From positions 1 to 33,868 of the forward strand of contig DASYZB010000029.1 of the NCBI GenBank assembly GCA_035946615.1: a DNA stretch of 33,868 bases, read 5' to 3'. This DNA is from Verrucomicrobiia bacterium (GTDB lineage Bacteria; Verrucomicrobiota; Verrucomicrobiia; Limisphaerales; UBA8199). The notes under the pieces were generated by a model. The model made no database searches. It was not told the DNA's origin and saw nothing but the letters and a program-made list of their open reading frames with translations. The position numbers and the translations under genes were made by a program. How positions within the stretch are numbered: the first letter of the stretch is position 1; each line of letters starts with the position of its first letter. This document shows positions 22,578 through 32,035 of the stretch, piece by piece.

Positions 22578-25559
22578 ATGAGCATCGATTCAACATTATC
22601 TCGCCGCATGACGAGCGCAGACGAAACCAGCCCTGAGAACCACTTTACCCCGGCGCTGTTGCCCTGGCTGCTCGCCGCAGGGATGTTGGCGGTGTACCTG
22701 CTGACCATCAACCACTGGGTCGCATTTAACAGCCTCTTCACCATCAGCAGGGTTTCAGGTTGGAACTGGCAACCGGAGTTGCAAGGGCCGCTGTATTGGC
22801 TGATCACCGCCCCCTTTCAGTTGCTTCCGCTTTCGTGGATTCCCCTTGCCCTGAATCTCCTGTCGGTTCTTTGTGCTGGTCTGACTCTGGCGCTGCTAGC
22901 CCGCTCGGTCGCCTTGCTCCCCCAGGATCGGACTGAAGAGCAGCGCATCCGCGAACGGAGCGATGACTCGTCCCTGTCCATACCCGCCGCGTGGCTGCCT
23001 CCGGTCTTGGCGGTGCTGGTCTGCGGGTTGCAATTGACCTTCTGGGAGAATGCGACGATCGCCTCGAAAGACATGCTCGATTTGCTGGTCTTTGCCTATA
23101 TCATCCGATGCCTGCTCGAGTACCGCATCGAGGGCCGCGATTCCTGGCTGTTGCGGGCAGCCCTGGTGTATGGAGCGGGGATGGCCAATGATTGGGGCAT
23201 GGTGGGTTTTTTCCCAGCCTATATCGCCGCCCTCATCTGGATTAAGGGCCTTACCTTCTTTAACGGGCGATTCCTCTCGCGGATGTTCCTGGTTGGTGTG
23301 GCCGGGTTGTCCCTCTATTTGCTGCTGCCACTGGTCAGCGCAGTGTCCAGCTCCTCGCCCGTCACGTTTTGGCAGGCGCTCAAATATAATCTCGCATCTC
23401 AGAAGCAGTTTCTCTTTTTGTTGCCCTTTAGCAAAACGGCGCTCCTTCATGGCCTGGCCGACCGCCCGCTATGGGTTCTGGCGCTGCCGACGCTGCTGCC
23501 GGTTGTGATCATGAGCATCCGTTGGCCCAGATTCTCCGGGGACATCAGCAAGCTGGGCATTGCCCTGGCCAATAACATCTTCCACCTCTTTCACGGCGCT
23601 GTGCTGCTGGTGTGTCTCTGGGTTGCTTTGGACCCCGACAAATTCAGCCCGCGCCATCTCCTGCCTGGCCTGCCGATGCTGACCCTTTATTACCTGGGCG
23701 CTTTGAGCATCGGTTACTACAGCGGCTACTTGCTGCTGGTGTTCGGCGCCCGGCCCCACCGCCGCTTCCACCGGCCTCAACCTGCCTACCTGGTTTTGCT
23801 GAGTCGAGCGGTTGTGAGCGCCGTTTACGTGCTGCTAGTCGCCGTTCCGCTGCTGCTGGTTTATCGCAACCTCCCCGCAATTCGCACCACCAACGGCCCC
23901 ATGTTAAGGCAATTTGCGGCCCTCACAGCGGAGCATCTGCCCGCCCAGGGCGCCGTCTTATTGAGCGATGAGCCCGTGCGCCTCGCGCTGCTTGAATCCG
24001 CTTTGACGCAGGCCGGCATGGGCCAGAAGTTCCTCTTCATCGATACCTCCGGCTTGCGAACGCCTGAGTATCACCGGTTCCTTAAAAGCCGTTACCCGTT
24101 GCGCTGGCCGAGCAACCCATCGAAGGATGTTAAAAAGATTTACGACTCGGATGTGCTTCCCATCCTTTCGGGCCTGGCCGCGAGCAATAGTCTTTATTAT
24201 TTGCATCCAAGCTTCGGCTATTATTTCGAACTGTTCTATGGCGAACCTCATGGTCTCGTTTATCACCTCAAAAACTATCCTTCCCACCAGATCGATCCGC
24301 CGCCTTTAAGCAAAGGGCTTATCGCCGAGAACGAGGACTTTTGGAAGCGAGCCGATGATGTGACCTTGAACGCGGTCGATGCAGCCGGCACTCCCCCAGT
24401 CGCGAGCGGCAGCCCCGGCCTAATCGGATTGCTGGAGCAACGGGCGCACTTGGGGCATGAAGCCAACCTGAGCGCCTTGTTATTGGGGAAGTTTTATGCC
24501 CGAGCGCTGGACTCCTGGGGTGTTGAGCTGCAGCGCCAGGGCCTGCTCAAGGAGGCCCAGGCTCATTTCGACCGCGCCCTGGACCTGAACCCGGACAATG
24601 TCGCCGCCAAGGTCAACCTCGAGTGCAATCGTCATCTGCAGGCCGGCGAATCCTCCACAGTGCCGTTGCCCAAAGCCGTTCAGGACCAATTGGCCAAATA
24701 TCGCAGTGGCCTCCAGATGCTCAGAGACAATGGCCCTTTCGACGAACCAAGCTTCTGCCTGCAGGAAGGACAGGTATTCGTCGAATCCGGCAGTTACCGT
24801 CAGGCGGCCCAGCAGTTTGAGCGCGTAACCCAATTGGCGCCCGATCATCTGCCCTCCCGTCTGTTGCTCGGGCGGTTGTGCATCGTCAATCAGATGCCGG
24901 ACCGCGCTCTGCAAATTACCGATGAAATCCGGCAACAACCGGAGCGGTTCGGCTTTGGCCCAACCAACGAAGCCGAGTTGCTTTGGGTCCAAACCGCGGC
25001 GTGGCTCGCCAAGAAGGACTCCGCCGCCGCTGCCCAGGTGGTCCAGAGCGCCCTGAACCACTATCCCGGCAACCAGGACCTCTTAACCGTGGCCACGCGG
25101 CTTTTCATGAATTTCGGCTATTACTCCAACGCGGTGGCCATCCTCGATGACCAATTGAAACAAACTCCCGACGATCCGGGCACCCTCGTCAACAAGGGTT
25201 ACGCCTACCTGCAATTGAAATCGTTTGCGCAAGCCATTCCACCCCTGACGCGGGTCTTGGAAATGAACTCGAGCAACTTTCCTCCTGAATTGCACTACTC
25301 GGCCCTGTTTAACCGCGCCATCGCTTATCTGCGGACCGATAAGCTCGATGAGGCCCAGCAGGATTACGAGCAACTCCATAAGGCCTTTCCGGCAGGGTTT
25401 CAGTTTTATTACGGGCTGGCAGAAATCGCCTATCGCAAGAAGGACACCAATGCCGCTGTGCAGAATTATCAGCTCTATCTGGCCCATGCCCCAACCAACA
25501 CCGCCGAGGCTTCCTTCGTCGTGGCGCGTCTTAAGGAGTTGCAGCCCGGCTCGCCCTGA
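22578..25559 (+). CDS. Large multi-pass membrane protein with C-terminal TPR repeats (glycosyltransferase-like)
   Basis: 993 residues from ATG 22578. Residues about 28-460 are highly hydrophobic with roughly ten membrane segments and short loops, in the style of DUF2723/protein O-mannosyltransferase-like enzymes that use a lipid-linked sugar. A soluble region follows (about 460-640), then from about 650 to 985 a series of tetratricopeptide repeats (for example EAQAHFDRALDLNPDNVAAKVNLE and later AVQNYQLYLAHAPTNTAEA). The frame is open another 43 codons upstream, but that part overlaps the RNA methyltransferase gene and is not protein-like. With the two following glycosyl genes it suggests surface or protein glycosylation. 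The catalytic assignment is inference; no strict motif was identified. Confidence 0.72.
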   Translation: MSIDSTLSRRMTSADETSPENHFTPALLPWLLAAGMLAVYLLTINHWVAFNSLFTISRVSGWNWQPELQGPLYWLITAPFQLLPLSWIPLALNLLSVLCAGLTLALLARSVALLPQDRTEEQRIRERSDDSSLSIPAAWLPPVLAVLVCGLQLTFWENATIASKDMLDLLVFAYIIRCLLEYRIEGRDSWLLRAALVYGAGMANDWGMVGFFPAYIAALIWIKGLTFFNGRFLSRMFLVGVAGLSLYLLLPLVSAVSSSSPVTFWQALKYNLASQKQFLFLLPFSKTALLHGLADRPLWVLALPTLLPVVIMSIRWPRFSGDISKLGIALANNIFHLFHGAVLLVCLWVALDPDKFSPRHLLPGLPMLTLYYLGALSIGYYSGYLLLVFGARPHRRFHRPQPAYLVLLSRAVVSAVYVLLVAVPLLLVYRNLPAIRTTNGPMLRQFAALTAEHLPAQGAVLLSDEPVRLALLESALTQAGMGQKFLFIDTSGLRTPEYHRFLKSRYPLRWPSNPSKDVKKIYDSDVLPILSGLAASNSLYYLHPSFGYYFELFYGEPHGLVYHLKNYPSHQIDPPPLSKGLIAENEDFWKRADDVTLNAVDAAGTPPVASGSPGLIGLLEQRAHLGHEANLSALLLGKFYARALDSWGVELQRQGLLKEAQAHFDRALDLNPDNVAAKVNLECNRHLQAGESSTVPLPKAVQDQLAKYRSGLQMLRDNGPFDEPSFCLQEGQVFVESGSYRQAAQQFERVTQLAPDHLPSRLLLGRLCIVNQMPDRALQITDEIRQQPERFGFGPTNEAELLWVQTAAWLAKKDSAAAAQVVQSALNHYPGNQDLLTVATRLFMNFGYYSNAVAILDDQLKQTPDDPGTLVNKGYAYLQLKSFAQAIPPLTRVLEMNSSNFPPELHYSALFNRAIAYLRTDKLDEAQQDYEQLHKAFPAGFQFYYGLAEIAYRKKDTNAAVQNYQLYLAHAPTNTAEASFVVARLKELQPGSP

Positions 25560-25568
25560 CGCCCCAGG

Positions 25569-26750
25569 ATGCGGGTCGTACACATCATCACTCGCTTAAT
25601 CGTCGGGGGCGCCCAGGAAAACACCGCCGCATCCGTTCTGGGGCTGCGTCAAAAACCGGGTCTGGAGGTTCACTTAATCACGGGCCTCTCTGAAGGCCCG
25701 GAGGGTTCGTTAGAAACCAAGTTCTCCGGCTGCCCTGAAGTGCTCGAGATACTTCCTGAGCTGGTGCGGCCAGTCAATCCCTGGAAAGATGGGCGCGCAC
25801 TGCAGCGGCTCACGGCTATTTTGCGAGCCATGCGCCCCGATGTCGTTCACACCCACAGCGGCAAAGCCGGCGTGATTGGCAGGCTCGCCGCAGCCCGCGT
25901 CGGCGTTCCAATTATCGTCCATACGATTCACGGCCCTTCATTTGGTTCCTTTCAGGGACCCCTGGCCAATTTGGCTTTCCGGGCTGCCGAGCGCTACGCA
26001 GCCAGGGTGACCACGCATTTTGTCGTGGTTGCTGACGCCATGAAACAGCAATACCTGGCCGCAGGCATCGGTCATCCTGCTCAATACACCCGCATCTTTA
26101 GCGGGTTCGCCCTGGAACCATTTCTCGAAGCGCGCAATGATTTGCAGTTGCGCGCCAGCCTTGGCTTGGGTCCCGAAGATATCGTGGTGGGTAAAATCGC
26201 CCGCCTGGTGGGTCTGAAAGGGCATGACGACCTCTTTGCCGCAGCGCCGGCTCTGGTCAAAAGTTGCCCGCGTCTAAAGTTCCTGTTAGTTGGTGATGGC
26301 GATTGGCGCGGGCGTTTTGAAGCCCAGACCCGCTCGCTTGGATTGCAGCAGCACTTTGTTTTTGCCGGTCTTGTTGCGCCCGAGAAAGTCGCCTCGCTCA
26401 TGGGAGTGATGGACATCGTCACGCACCTGTCGGCCCGCGAAGGGCTCCCTCGCGCGCTCCCCCAAGCCTTGGCGGCAGGGCGTCCGGTCGTGGCCTACGA
26501 TCGGGATGGCGCTCGAGAGGTTTGCCTCGATAAGGAGACCGGCTTTTTGGTGCGACCCGGCGACCTGGTATTGCTGCGCCAGCGGTTGCTCGAACTGGCG
26601 GGCGACCCGGCGCTCCGGGCCCGCTTGGGCGAGCGGGGGCGCCAATTTGTCCGTGAACGCTTTGGAGTCCAGCAAATGGTGGATGAGCTGCACCGTCTTT
26701 ATTTGAGGCTGGCAGACCAAGCCCAACCCCAACCACTCGCTACGGCGTGA
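25569..26750 (+). CDS. GT4 family glycosyltransferase
   Basis: 393 residues of GT-B fold. The N-terminal domain begins MRVVHIITRLIVGGAQENTAASVLGL, with the Gly-Gly-x-x loop of GT4 enzymes, and includes VVHTHSGKAGVIGRLAA. The donor-binding C-terminal domain contains VVGKIARLVGLKGHDDL, FLLVGDGDWR, FVFAGLV and the nucleotide-sugar loop SAREGLPRALPQALAAGRPVVAYDRDGAREV, where the second Glu of the usual E-x7-E is Gln, as in some GT4 members. Sugar and acceptor are unknown. It starts 9 bases after the TPR membrane protein and its stop overlaps the next start by 4 bases. Confidence 0.93.
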   Translation: MRVVHIITRLIVGGAQENTAASVLGLRQKPGLEVHLITGLSEGPEGSLETKFSGCPEVLEILPELVRPVNPWKDGRALQRLTAILRAMRPDVVHTHSGKAGVIGRLAAARVGVPIIVHTIHGPSFGSFQGPLANLAFRAAERYAARVTTHFVVVADAMKQQYLAAGIGHPAQYTRIFSGFALEPFLEARNDLQLRASLGLGPEDIVVGKIARLVGLKGHDDLFAAAPALVKSCPRLKFLLVGDGDWRGRFEAQTRSLGLQQHFVFAGLVAPEKVASLMGVMDIVTHLSAREGLPRALPQALAAGRPVVAYDRDGAREVCLDKETGFLVRPGDLVLLRQRLLELAGDPALRARLGERGRQFVRERFGVQQMVDELHRLYLRLADQAQPQPLATA

Positions 26751-27754
26751 ATTTTCCACAGAATGCTTATCTGGCGGCCATGGGGAGCGCCTGGCTGGTG
26801 GTCGCTTTATCCTTGCCCTTATGGCGCCAGTGGTGTCTGCGCACAGGGCTGGTGGACGAACCCGGCCAGCGCAAGATTCACGAGCAGCCTATTGCCCTGG
26901 CCGGTGGCCTGGCTGTGATGACTGGATTACTCGTGCCCATTCTAGCCGCCTCGGCACTGCTCTGGTGGCAACGCGCCAATCCGCCAGCTCACCCGCCTCA
27001 TTCCGCCCTTAACCCGCGCGCCGCATTTCTCCTTTTTCACGGCCTCAGCCGGCGCGGACCCGAGTTGGGCGGCATCCTGCTAGGGGCGGTTGGCATGCTG
27101 CTGGTGGGCTGGCTGGACGACAAACGCGAGCTGCGTCCCGGGCCAAAGTTTGCCGGGCAATTCTTGATTGCGTTATTGGTTGCTGCCAGCGGCGCGCGCA
27201 TCACCTTGTTTGTGCATAACACCCTTTTTCATTATGCCATAACGATCCTTTGGATTCTGACGCTGGTAAACGCGTTTAACTTCATGGACAACATGAACGG
27301 GCTTTGTGCCGGGCTAGGAGCTATCGGCTCGTTGTACTTTGGGGCCATTGCAGCCGTTGAAGGCCAGTATCTCGTAGCGTTAATCGCTTTCCTGACTTTT
27401 GGGGCGTTGCTCGGTTTTCTGCCGTATAACTTCCCTCGCGCGCGAGCTTTTCTGGGCGATGCAGGGAGCCATCTGGTGGGTTATCTCCTGGCCGTTTTGG
27501 CCATTCTGCCGCACTTTTACTCGCCCAAGCATCCTCGCCCCTTCGCGGTGCTGATTCCTCTGGTGGTGCTCGGCATTCCGCTGGCCGATTTGGTTTCGGT
27601 AGTCCTCATCCGGTGGCGAGCCGGCAAACCCTTTTACCTCGGCGATACCAATCACCTGTCCCATCGCCTCGTCCGCCTCGGCCTTTCCCAAACCCGCGCA
27701 GTCCTGCTCATCTGGCTAATGGCGGCATTAATCGGCGGGCTGGTCTTGCTCTAA
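26747..27754 (+). CDS. WecA/MraY-type polyprenyl-phosphate phosphoglycosyl transferase
   Basis: 335 residues with about ten membrane helices. Family motifs are seen in order: DEPGQRKIHEQPIALAGG (37-54), WLDDKRELRPGPKFAGQ (the DDxxxLxPxxK motif), NAFNFMDNMNGL (the N-x-x-N-x-x-D catalytic loop), ARAFLGDAGS, and the cytoplasmic HLSHRL, a shortened form of the HHH(L)HHRL loop. Such enzymes place a sugar-1-phosphate on undecaprenyl phosphate to begin glycan assembly. The region between the early membrane segments (RANPPAHPPHSALNP) is longer than usual. It begins at GTG 26747 in a GTGA overlap with the GT4 stop and ends before a strong hairpin. Confidence 0.92.
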   Translation: MNFPQNAYLAAMGSAWLVVALSLPLWRQWCLRTGLVDEPGQRKIHEQPIALAGGLAVMTGLLVPILAASALLWWQRANPPAHPPHSALNPRAAFLLFHGLSRRGPELGGILLGAVGMLLVGWLDDKRELRPGPKFAGQFLIALLVAASGARITLFVHNTLFHYAITILWILTLVNAFNFMDNMNGLCAGLGAIGSLYFGAIAAVEGQYLVALIAFLTFGALLGFLPYNFPRARAFLGDAGSHLVGYLLAVLAILPHFYSPKHPRPFAVLIPLVVLGIPLADLVSVVLIRWRAGKPFYLGDTNHLSHRLVRLGLSQTRAVLLIWLMAALIGGLVLL

Positions 27755-27776
27755 CAGGATGTCGCTAGGCCGCTTC

Positions 27777-27805
27777 TCCCTCTCCCCTTCTGAAGGAGAG
27801 AGGGA
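27777..27805. terminator. Long hairpin between convergent genes, probable bidirectional terminator
   Basis: TCCCTCTCCCCTTC (27777-27790) and GAAGGAGAGAGGGA (27792-27805) pair over 13 of 14 positions with a near-minimal loop. It begins 23 bases after the phosphoglycosyl transferase stop and lies before the priA stop on the other strand. There is no T-tract. Sequences of this type, CCCTCTCC-hairpin-GGAGAGGG, are often dispersed repeats, so it may be both. Confidence 0.5.
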
Positions 27806-27890
27806 CCCCTCTTGTGTAGTCCATCCCACGGTTCTCTCAGTAGGATGGCCTCCCGTTGTGTCCCTTCACCCAATCCAGACAAAAGGACCC

Positions 27891-30152
27891 TTAGCCTAGC
27901 TCGACGGGGTCAATGTCCACGATGAGAGAAACCCCCTCGGGCAGCGCTAATTTTTGCATGAACTGCGCCAATTGGCTGCTCAGGGCGCTCATTCGCCGCG
28001 TGCGAAGCATCACCTGGTAACGGTAAAAGGCCTCTGCCCGCAGCAACGGCGCGGGCGCCGGTCCGGCCATAATCAAATCCTTAAAACCCGCCAGCCGCTT
28101 CTCCAACTCGCCTTTAAGGTGGTCGGCTGAGAATTTCACCTTGTCCTCATTGCGCCCTTTCAGAGTGAGCAGCGCAATGCGGCTGAAGGGCGGATAGGAG
28201 AGTTGCTGGCGAAACTCGATTTCCTGCTCGTAAAATCCGGTGAAGTCATGCCGGCGCGCAAACTGAATGGCCGGGTGAAAGGGGGTGAATGCCTGCACAA
28301 AGACTTCCCCTTCGACCTCGCCGCGCCCGGCTCGGCCGGCAACTTGCGTGAGCAACTGGAAGGTGCGTTCACCAGCCCGGAAATCCGGTCGGTGCAGGGC
28401 GAGATCGGCGTAAATAATGCCCACCAATGTCACATTCGGGAAGTGCAGGCCTTTGGCTATCATTTGGGTCCCCAGGAGAATATCAATCTTGCCGGCGCGG
28501 AAATCACCCAGGATTCGCCGGTAATCTTCCTTGCGTTTCAACGCATCAGCATCCATGCGCACCGTTCGCGCATGAGGGAAAAGCTTGAGCAGGACATCTT
28601 CTACTTTCTGCGTGCCCAGGCCGGCGTAACGAATCGCCGGGTTCCCGCAGCCCGGGCTGGGACAGACCGGCGGAACCGGCTCGACGTGACCGCACAGATG
28701 ACAGCATAGGCGCGCCTCCTGCCGATGATAGGTCAGGGTCAGGCTGCAGTTGGGGCAATTGGCCACATAACCGCATTGGAGGCATTGCAGGGAAGTGGCG
28801 TAGCCGCGCCGGTTCAGAAAAAGGATGACCTGCTCCTTCTTTTCGAGCCGTTGCGTGATCGCCTCTTTGAGTTGCGGCGAAAGAATCGGGATGCTCTCGG
28901 CGCGTCGTATCGTCTGGCGCATATCTACAATGCGCACCAGCGGCATGGTTTTGTTATCTGCGCGCTCAAGCAATTCCAGCAGCCGGTACTTGCCACGCAG
29001 ACAGTTATGATAGCTCTCCAGCGATGGGGTGGCTGACCCCAAAACCACCGCGGCCCCTTCCATCTGGCCACGCAAGATCGCCAGGTCACGCGCCTGGTAA
29101 CGCGGCGCCTCTTCCTGCTTGTAACTTTGTTCGTGCTCTTCATCCACAATGATCAGTCCCAGCGGATCGACCGGGGCAAAAATCGCCGAACGCGCTCCAA
29201 TGACAATCCGCGCGCGGCCCTGTCGGATTTTGTGCCATTCGTCATGGCGTTCGCCAGAGGACAAATGGCTGTGCAAAACCGCCACGAGCGTCTGCTGCCG
29301 GCCCGAACTGAACCGCGCTTTAAATCGCTCCACGGTCTGCGGCGTGAGAGAGATTTCTGGAACCAGGACAATGGCGCCTTGTCCGCGCGCGAGGGCATGG
29401 GCGAGGGCCTGGAGATAGACTTCGGTTTTGCCGCTGCCGGTCACGCCATGCAGAAGGAAAACCGAAGGGCTCTGGGCCTTCTCATTGGCCTTGGGCTCGA
29501 GGCCGTTTGCCACCCGTTCTCCCTCCATTCGCGTGACGATTGCTTCCAGGGCCTTGGCCTGGGCAGGGTTGAGCGGGAGCGATTGGCTGGGAAGGATATG
29601 CTCGCGGGCGTAAGGATCGCGTTCGGATATCTGCGGCGCGATGGCAACCAATCCTCTGTCCTCGAGCCGGCGCAGCGTTGCAGCGGTAGTATGAAAATGC
29701 TTAAGCACTTCCTGCACGGGCAACTCGCGCCCCTGCTCGATAAATTCCCAAACCTCCTTCTGGCGCTTTGGCAGCTTGGGCAATTCCCCAGCCTGCGCCA
29801 GGGCGCTCACGTAGAGGCGCTCGCGCCATCCCGCCTCTTCTTGGCGCACGGCCTGCGGGAGCACTGATTTCAAGGCGGTCTCAGGCGCGCAGCAGTAGTA
29901 CTCGCCAATCCAGCGAGCCAGCTTGAGTATCTTTGGCGTCACCAGCGACTGGGCCCCCAGCACCTTGAGCACCGGCTTGAGCCGGCTCTGGTCCGATTCC
30001 TCAGCCAACCCCGTCACACAGCCCAGCACTTTCCTCGGCCCAAAAGGCACCTGCACACGGCTCCCCAACTCAATCGAATCCTCTAGCTCCGGCGGCACCA
30101 GGTAATCAAATTCCTTGCGCAAGGCAACCTCAAGCGTGACGCGAGCGATCAT
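27891..30152 (-). CDS. priA: Primosomal protein N' (replication restart helicase PriA)
   Basis: 753 residues. The N-terminal 3'-DNA-binding domain includes DYLVPPELEDSIELGSRVQVPFGPRKVLGCV. The helicase core has Walker A HGVTGSGKTEVYLQA, motif II LIIVDEEHEQSYKQ, and GRAGRGEVEGEVFVQAF. Between them lies the zinc region: CLQCGYVANCPNCSLTL and CCHLCGHVEPVPPVCPSPGCG, which hold the paired Cys ligands. The protein restarts replication at abandoned forks. ATG 30152 starts the protein at MIARVTLEV. It is transcribed alone toward the glycosylation operon. Confidence 0.97.
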   Translation of the reverse strand: MIARVTLEVALRKEFDYLVPPELEDSIELGSRVQVPFGPRKVLGCVTGLAEESDQSRLKPVLKVLGAQSLVTPKILKLARWIGEYYCCAPETALKSVLPQAVRQEEAGWRERLYVSALAQAGELPKLPKRQKEVWEFIEQGRELPVQEVLKHFHTTAATLRRLEDRGLVAIAPQISERDPYAREHILPSQSLPLNPAQAKALEAIVTRMEGERVANGLEPKANEKAQSPSVFLLHGVTGSGKTEVYLQALAHALARGQGAIVLVPEISLTPQTVERFKARFSSGRQQTLVAVLHSHLSSGERHDEWHKIRQGRARIVIGARSAIFAPVDPLGLIIVDEEHEQSYKQEEAPRYQARDLAILRGQMEGAAVVLGSATPSLESYHNCLRGKYRLLELLERADNKTMPLVRIVDMRQTIRRAESIPILSPQLKEAITQRLEKKEQVILFLNRRGYATSLQCLQCGYVANCPNCSLTLTYHRQEARLCCHLCGHVEPVPPVCPSPGCGNPAIRYAGLGTQKVEDVLLKLFPHARTVRMDADALKRKEDYRRILGDFRAGKIDILLGTQMIAKGLHFPNVTLVGIIYADLALHRPDFRAGERTFQLLTQVAGRAGRGEVEGEVFVQAFTPFHPAIQFARRHDFTGFYEQEIEFRQQLSYPPFSRIALLTLKGRNEDKVKFSADHLKGELEKRLAGFKDLIMAGPAPAPLLRAEAFYRYQVMLRTRRMSALSSQLAQFMQKLALPEGVSLIVDIDPVELG

Positions 30153-30220
30153 TTCTGCCTCGGAATGTTCCGGTTCGGTCCGGGCCTGTCCAGACTATTT
30201 GGAAAGGATGAAGTTGGTTC

Positions 30221-30260
30221 AGGCCAACGGCCTGTCTCATATCAGCCCAGGGCAACGCCC
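30221..30260. repeat. REP-like double hairpin
   Basis: Two short palindromes occur in tandem: AGGCC-AAC-GGCCT (30221-30233) and GGGC-AAC-GCCC (30250-30260). Both have the same AAC loop but different stem sequence. This tandem form is typical of REP elements mobilised by IS200-like transposases, and a transposase tail begins at once after it. Confidence 0.5.
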
Positions 30261-30328
30261 AGGAGGAGTATCGTGATTTATTGAAAAAGTACCACATCGC
30301 GTTTGATGAACAGTATGTTTGGGATTGA
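30260..30328 (+). mobile_element. C-terminal remnant of an IS200/REP-associated (Y1) transposase
   Basis: The plus-strand frame reads QEEYRDLLKKYHIAFDEQYVWD followed by TGA (30326-30328). This is the standard C-terminal end of Y1 transposases of the IS200/RAYT type, in which a (F)QEE(Y/L)RxLLxKxxIxxDExYxWD ending is strongly conserved. Only about 22 codons remain. The HUH and catalytic Tyr parts are absent, so the gene is dead. Upstream the frame runs straight into the REP-like double hairpin. Confidence 0.65.
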
Positions 30329-30418
30329 GTAACAGGCCAAAGGCTCGCACGATTCTTTGGTCGATGAACCTCGTGTTCATGCTTCTCTCCCGGTTCTAGT
30401 TCGGGTTAAATAACCACT

Positions 30419-30973
30419 ATGAAGTGGCGCGGGCAATTTCTCGTTCTGCTGTTGGGGTTGATAACCGCCTGGGTCGGCCATTGGTGGTGGGAGGGACGCC
30501 TGGAGCGGAGCCAGGATGAACCCATTCGCGCTGCTGCGCAACGCTATGGGCTCGAGCCGGCCCTGATCAAAGCGGTAGTTTGGCGCGAAAGTCATTTTCA
30601 CCCAAGTATCCGAGGACGCTTCGGCGAGCTGGGTTTAATGCAGCTTCAGGAGGAGGCGGCGCGCGAGTGGGCTGAAGCGGAGCACGTCAGCGGCTTCGCA
30701 CACGAGCAGTGCCTCAATCCGCTCACCAACACTCTGGCCGGGACATGGTATCTGAGAAAACTGCTCAGGCGTTACACCCTGGCGGACAACCCCCTGCCTT
30801 ATGCCCTGGCCGACTACAACGCCGGCCGAGGCAATGTGCTGAAATGGAACAAAGGAGAAGCAGCGACCAATAGCAGCGCATTTATCGAGCAGATCGGTTT
30901 CCCAGCCACGCGACTCTATGTCCAAGCGGTTCTCCGGCGTTATGAGCGCTACCGGCCAGTTTTTGGGCATTAG
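30419..30973 (+). CDS. Membrane-anchored lytic transglycosylase (SLT/GH23 family)
   Basis: 184 residues. An N-terminal hydrophobic helix (8-22) acts as signal anchor. The SLT domain follows: the catalytic Glu57 in WRESHFHP, GELGLMQL (69-76, with Glu in place of the more usual Ala), and YALADYNAGRGNV (128-140), the conserved tyrosine-containing region. It cleaves peptidoglycan glycan strands with 1,6-anhydro product formation. ATG 30419 begins MKWRGQF; no strong Shine-Dalgarno is seen. It is a small enzyme of the type often found beside cell-envelope-spanning machines, and here the next genes encode an STN-domain protein and a pseudopilin. Confidence 0.88.
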   Translation: MKWRGQFLVLLLGLITAWVGHWWWEGRLERSQDEPIRAAAQRYGLEPALIKAVVWRESHFHPSIRGRFGELGLMQLQEEAAREWAEAEHVSGFAHEQCLNPLTNTLAGTWYLRKLLRRYTLADNPLPYALADYNAGRGNVLKWNKGEAATNSSAFIEQIGFPATRLYVQAVLRRYERYRPVFGH

Positions 30974-31121
30974 CCTAAAGGTCTTGGCCTGCACCTGCTT
31001 TGTTTGTCCCTTGCCTTGCCCGGTTCGTCCCAACTCTAGCCTGCCTCGGTCACATTCCAATCGCGGACGCGTTTGAACCGGCTCAGAGTGGCGGGGAAGT
31101 TTGGGATCGAATGAAGTCGAA

Positions 31122-32009
31122 ATGAAAACGAAACATCTGCTTCTTGGCGTGGGAATCGTCGTCGTTGCCGGAGGGTTATGGTTTGGGCGAGTAGTCTGGC
31201 GAGTGCGTCATCAAATCGTCACGTTGGATGTCCGCAACGCTCCTTTGGCTGATGTCTTGCTCAGCCTTGAAAGACAAACCTGGACAAAAATCCGCGCCGA
31301 AAAGGCCTTGGACGCCCGCATCACGATGCATGTGACGGACAAACCTCTTGCCGACGTGCTGGACCGAATCGCCGAACAGGCCGGCGCGCGGTGGTCCAGG
31401 CTCTACGCGGTTTACGACTCAGGCGCTGCTCTTGCGAAACTGGATTCCGCCCTGGGCGGGAATGGAATGGTTGAATCTGCGGGTTGGACGAAGCTGGCGC
31501 CCAGTGCCTCCCTGGGTGAGCATGGCCTGGAAGGCGGAGGCCATGCAGAGGGCGGACCTCGACTATTTCCGCCCGGCGACTTGCCTCGAGGGATGGGTGA
31601 TGCTCCCCCGCCAGGCGGTTTGGGCCCAATGGCAGGGCGGCGTGGGCCGATGATGATGAGGCGCACGCTCAATGGCCCCATGATTATTCAAAACGGCAAT
31701 GGCCAGGTGGAACTGTGGTCCCCGGAGGAATTAATCATCGACTCGGCGCTCGATGCCCGGCTTGGGAGCGATACGAATCAGACCGCTACAGCCCAGGCCG
31801 CTGCGGATACGGCGCAAAAGGTGCATGGCAAATGGACCACTTACCTGGCGTTCACCAAATCCATCATGGGTGTCGGCTTCGGAGTGCCTCCGCGTGGACG
31901 CCCCGGCTTTGGCCCTCTGAGGGCCAATCCAAACGATCGCTTTGCCAGGCTCACGCCGCAACAGCGGGTCGAGCGCGAGCGCCAGCGCCTGGGGTTAAAC
32001 ATTAAATAG
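31122..32009 (+). CDS. Membrane-anchored STN-like domain protein with Gly/Met-rich region
   Basis: 295 residues from ATG 31122. A hydrophobic anchor (residues 5-22) precedes a segment at about 32-97 ([22 protein letters not shown]...[30 protein letters not shown]) that matches the short secretin/TonB N-terminal (STN) fold: two repeats of xxVxxxPLxDVLxxIxxQ. Residues about 128-190 are rich in Gly, Pro and Met (PMMMRR). The C-terminus is basic, [18 protein letters not shown]. No secretin barrel follows, so it is not a secretin; function unknown. A TTG at 31101 would add seven residues. Confidence 0.68.
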   Translation: MKTKHLLLGVGIVVVAGGLWFGRVVWRVRHQIVTLDVRNAPLADVLLSLERQTWTKIRAEKALDARITMHVTDKPLADVLDRIAEQAGARWSRLYAVYDSGAALAKLDSALGGNGMVESAGWTKLAPSASLGEHGLEGGGHAEGGPRLFPPGDLPRGMGDAPPPGGLGPMAGRRGPMMMRRTLNGPMIIQNGNGQVELWSPEELIIDSALDARLGSDTNQTATAQAAADTAQKVHGKWTTYLAFTKSIMGVGFGVPPRGRPGFGPLRANPNDRFARLTPQQRVERERQRLGLNIK

Positions 32010-32035
32010 CAACCGGCTCTGTTGGCCCTTATTCT

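Noticed and set aside
29127-29867. Plus-strand open frame of 246 codons opposite priA
   Set aside because: It is antisense to the PriA helicase core and has no protein family features.
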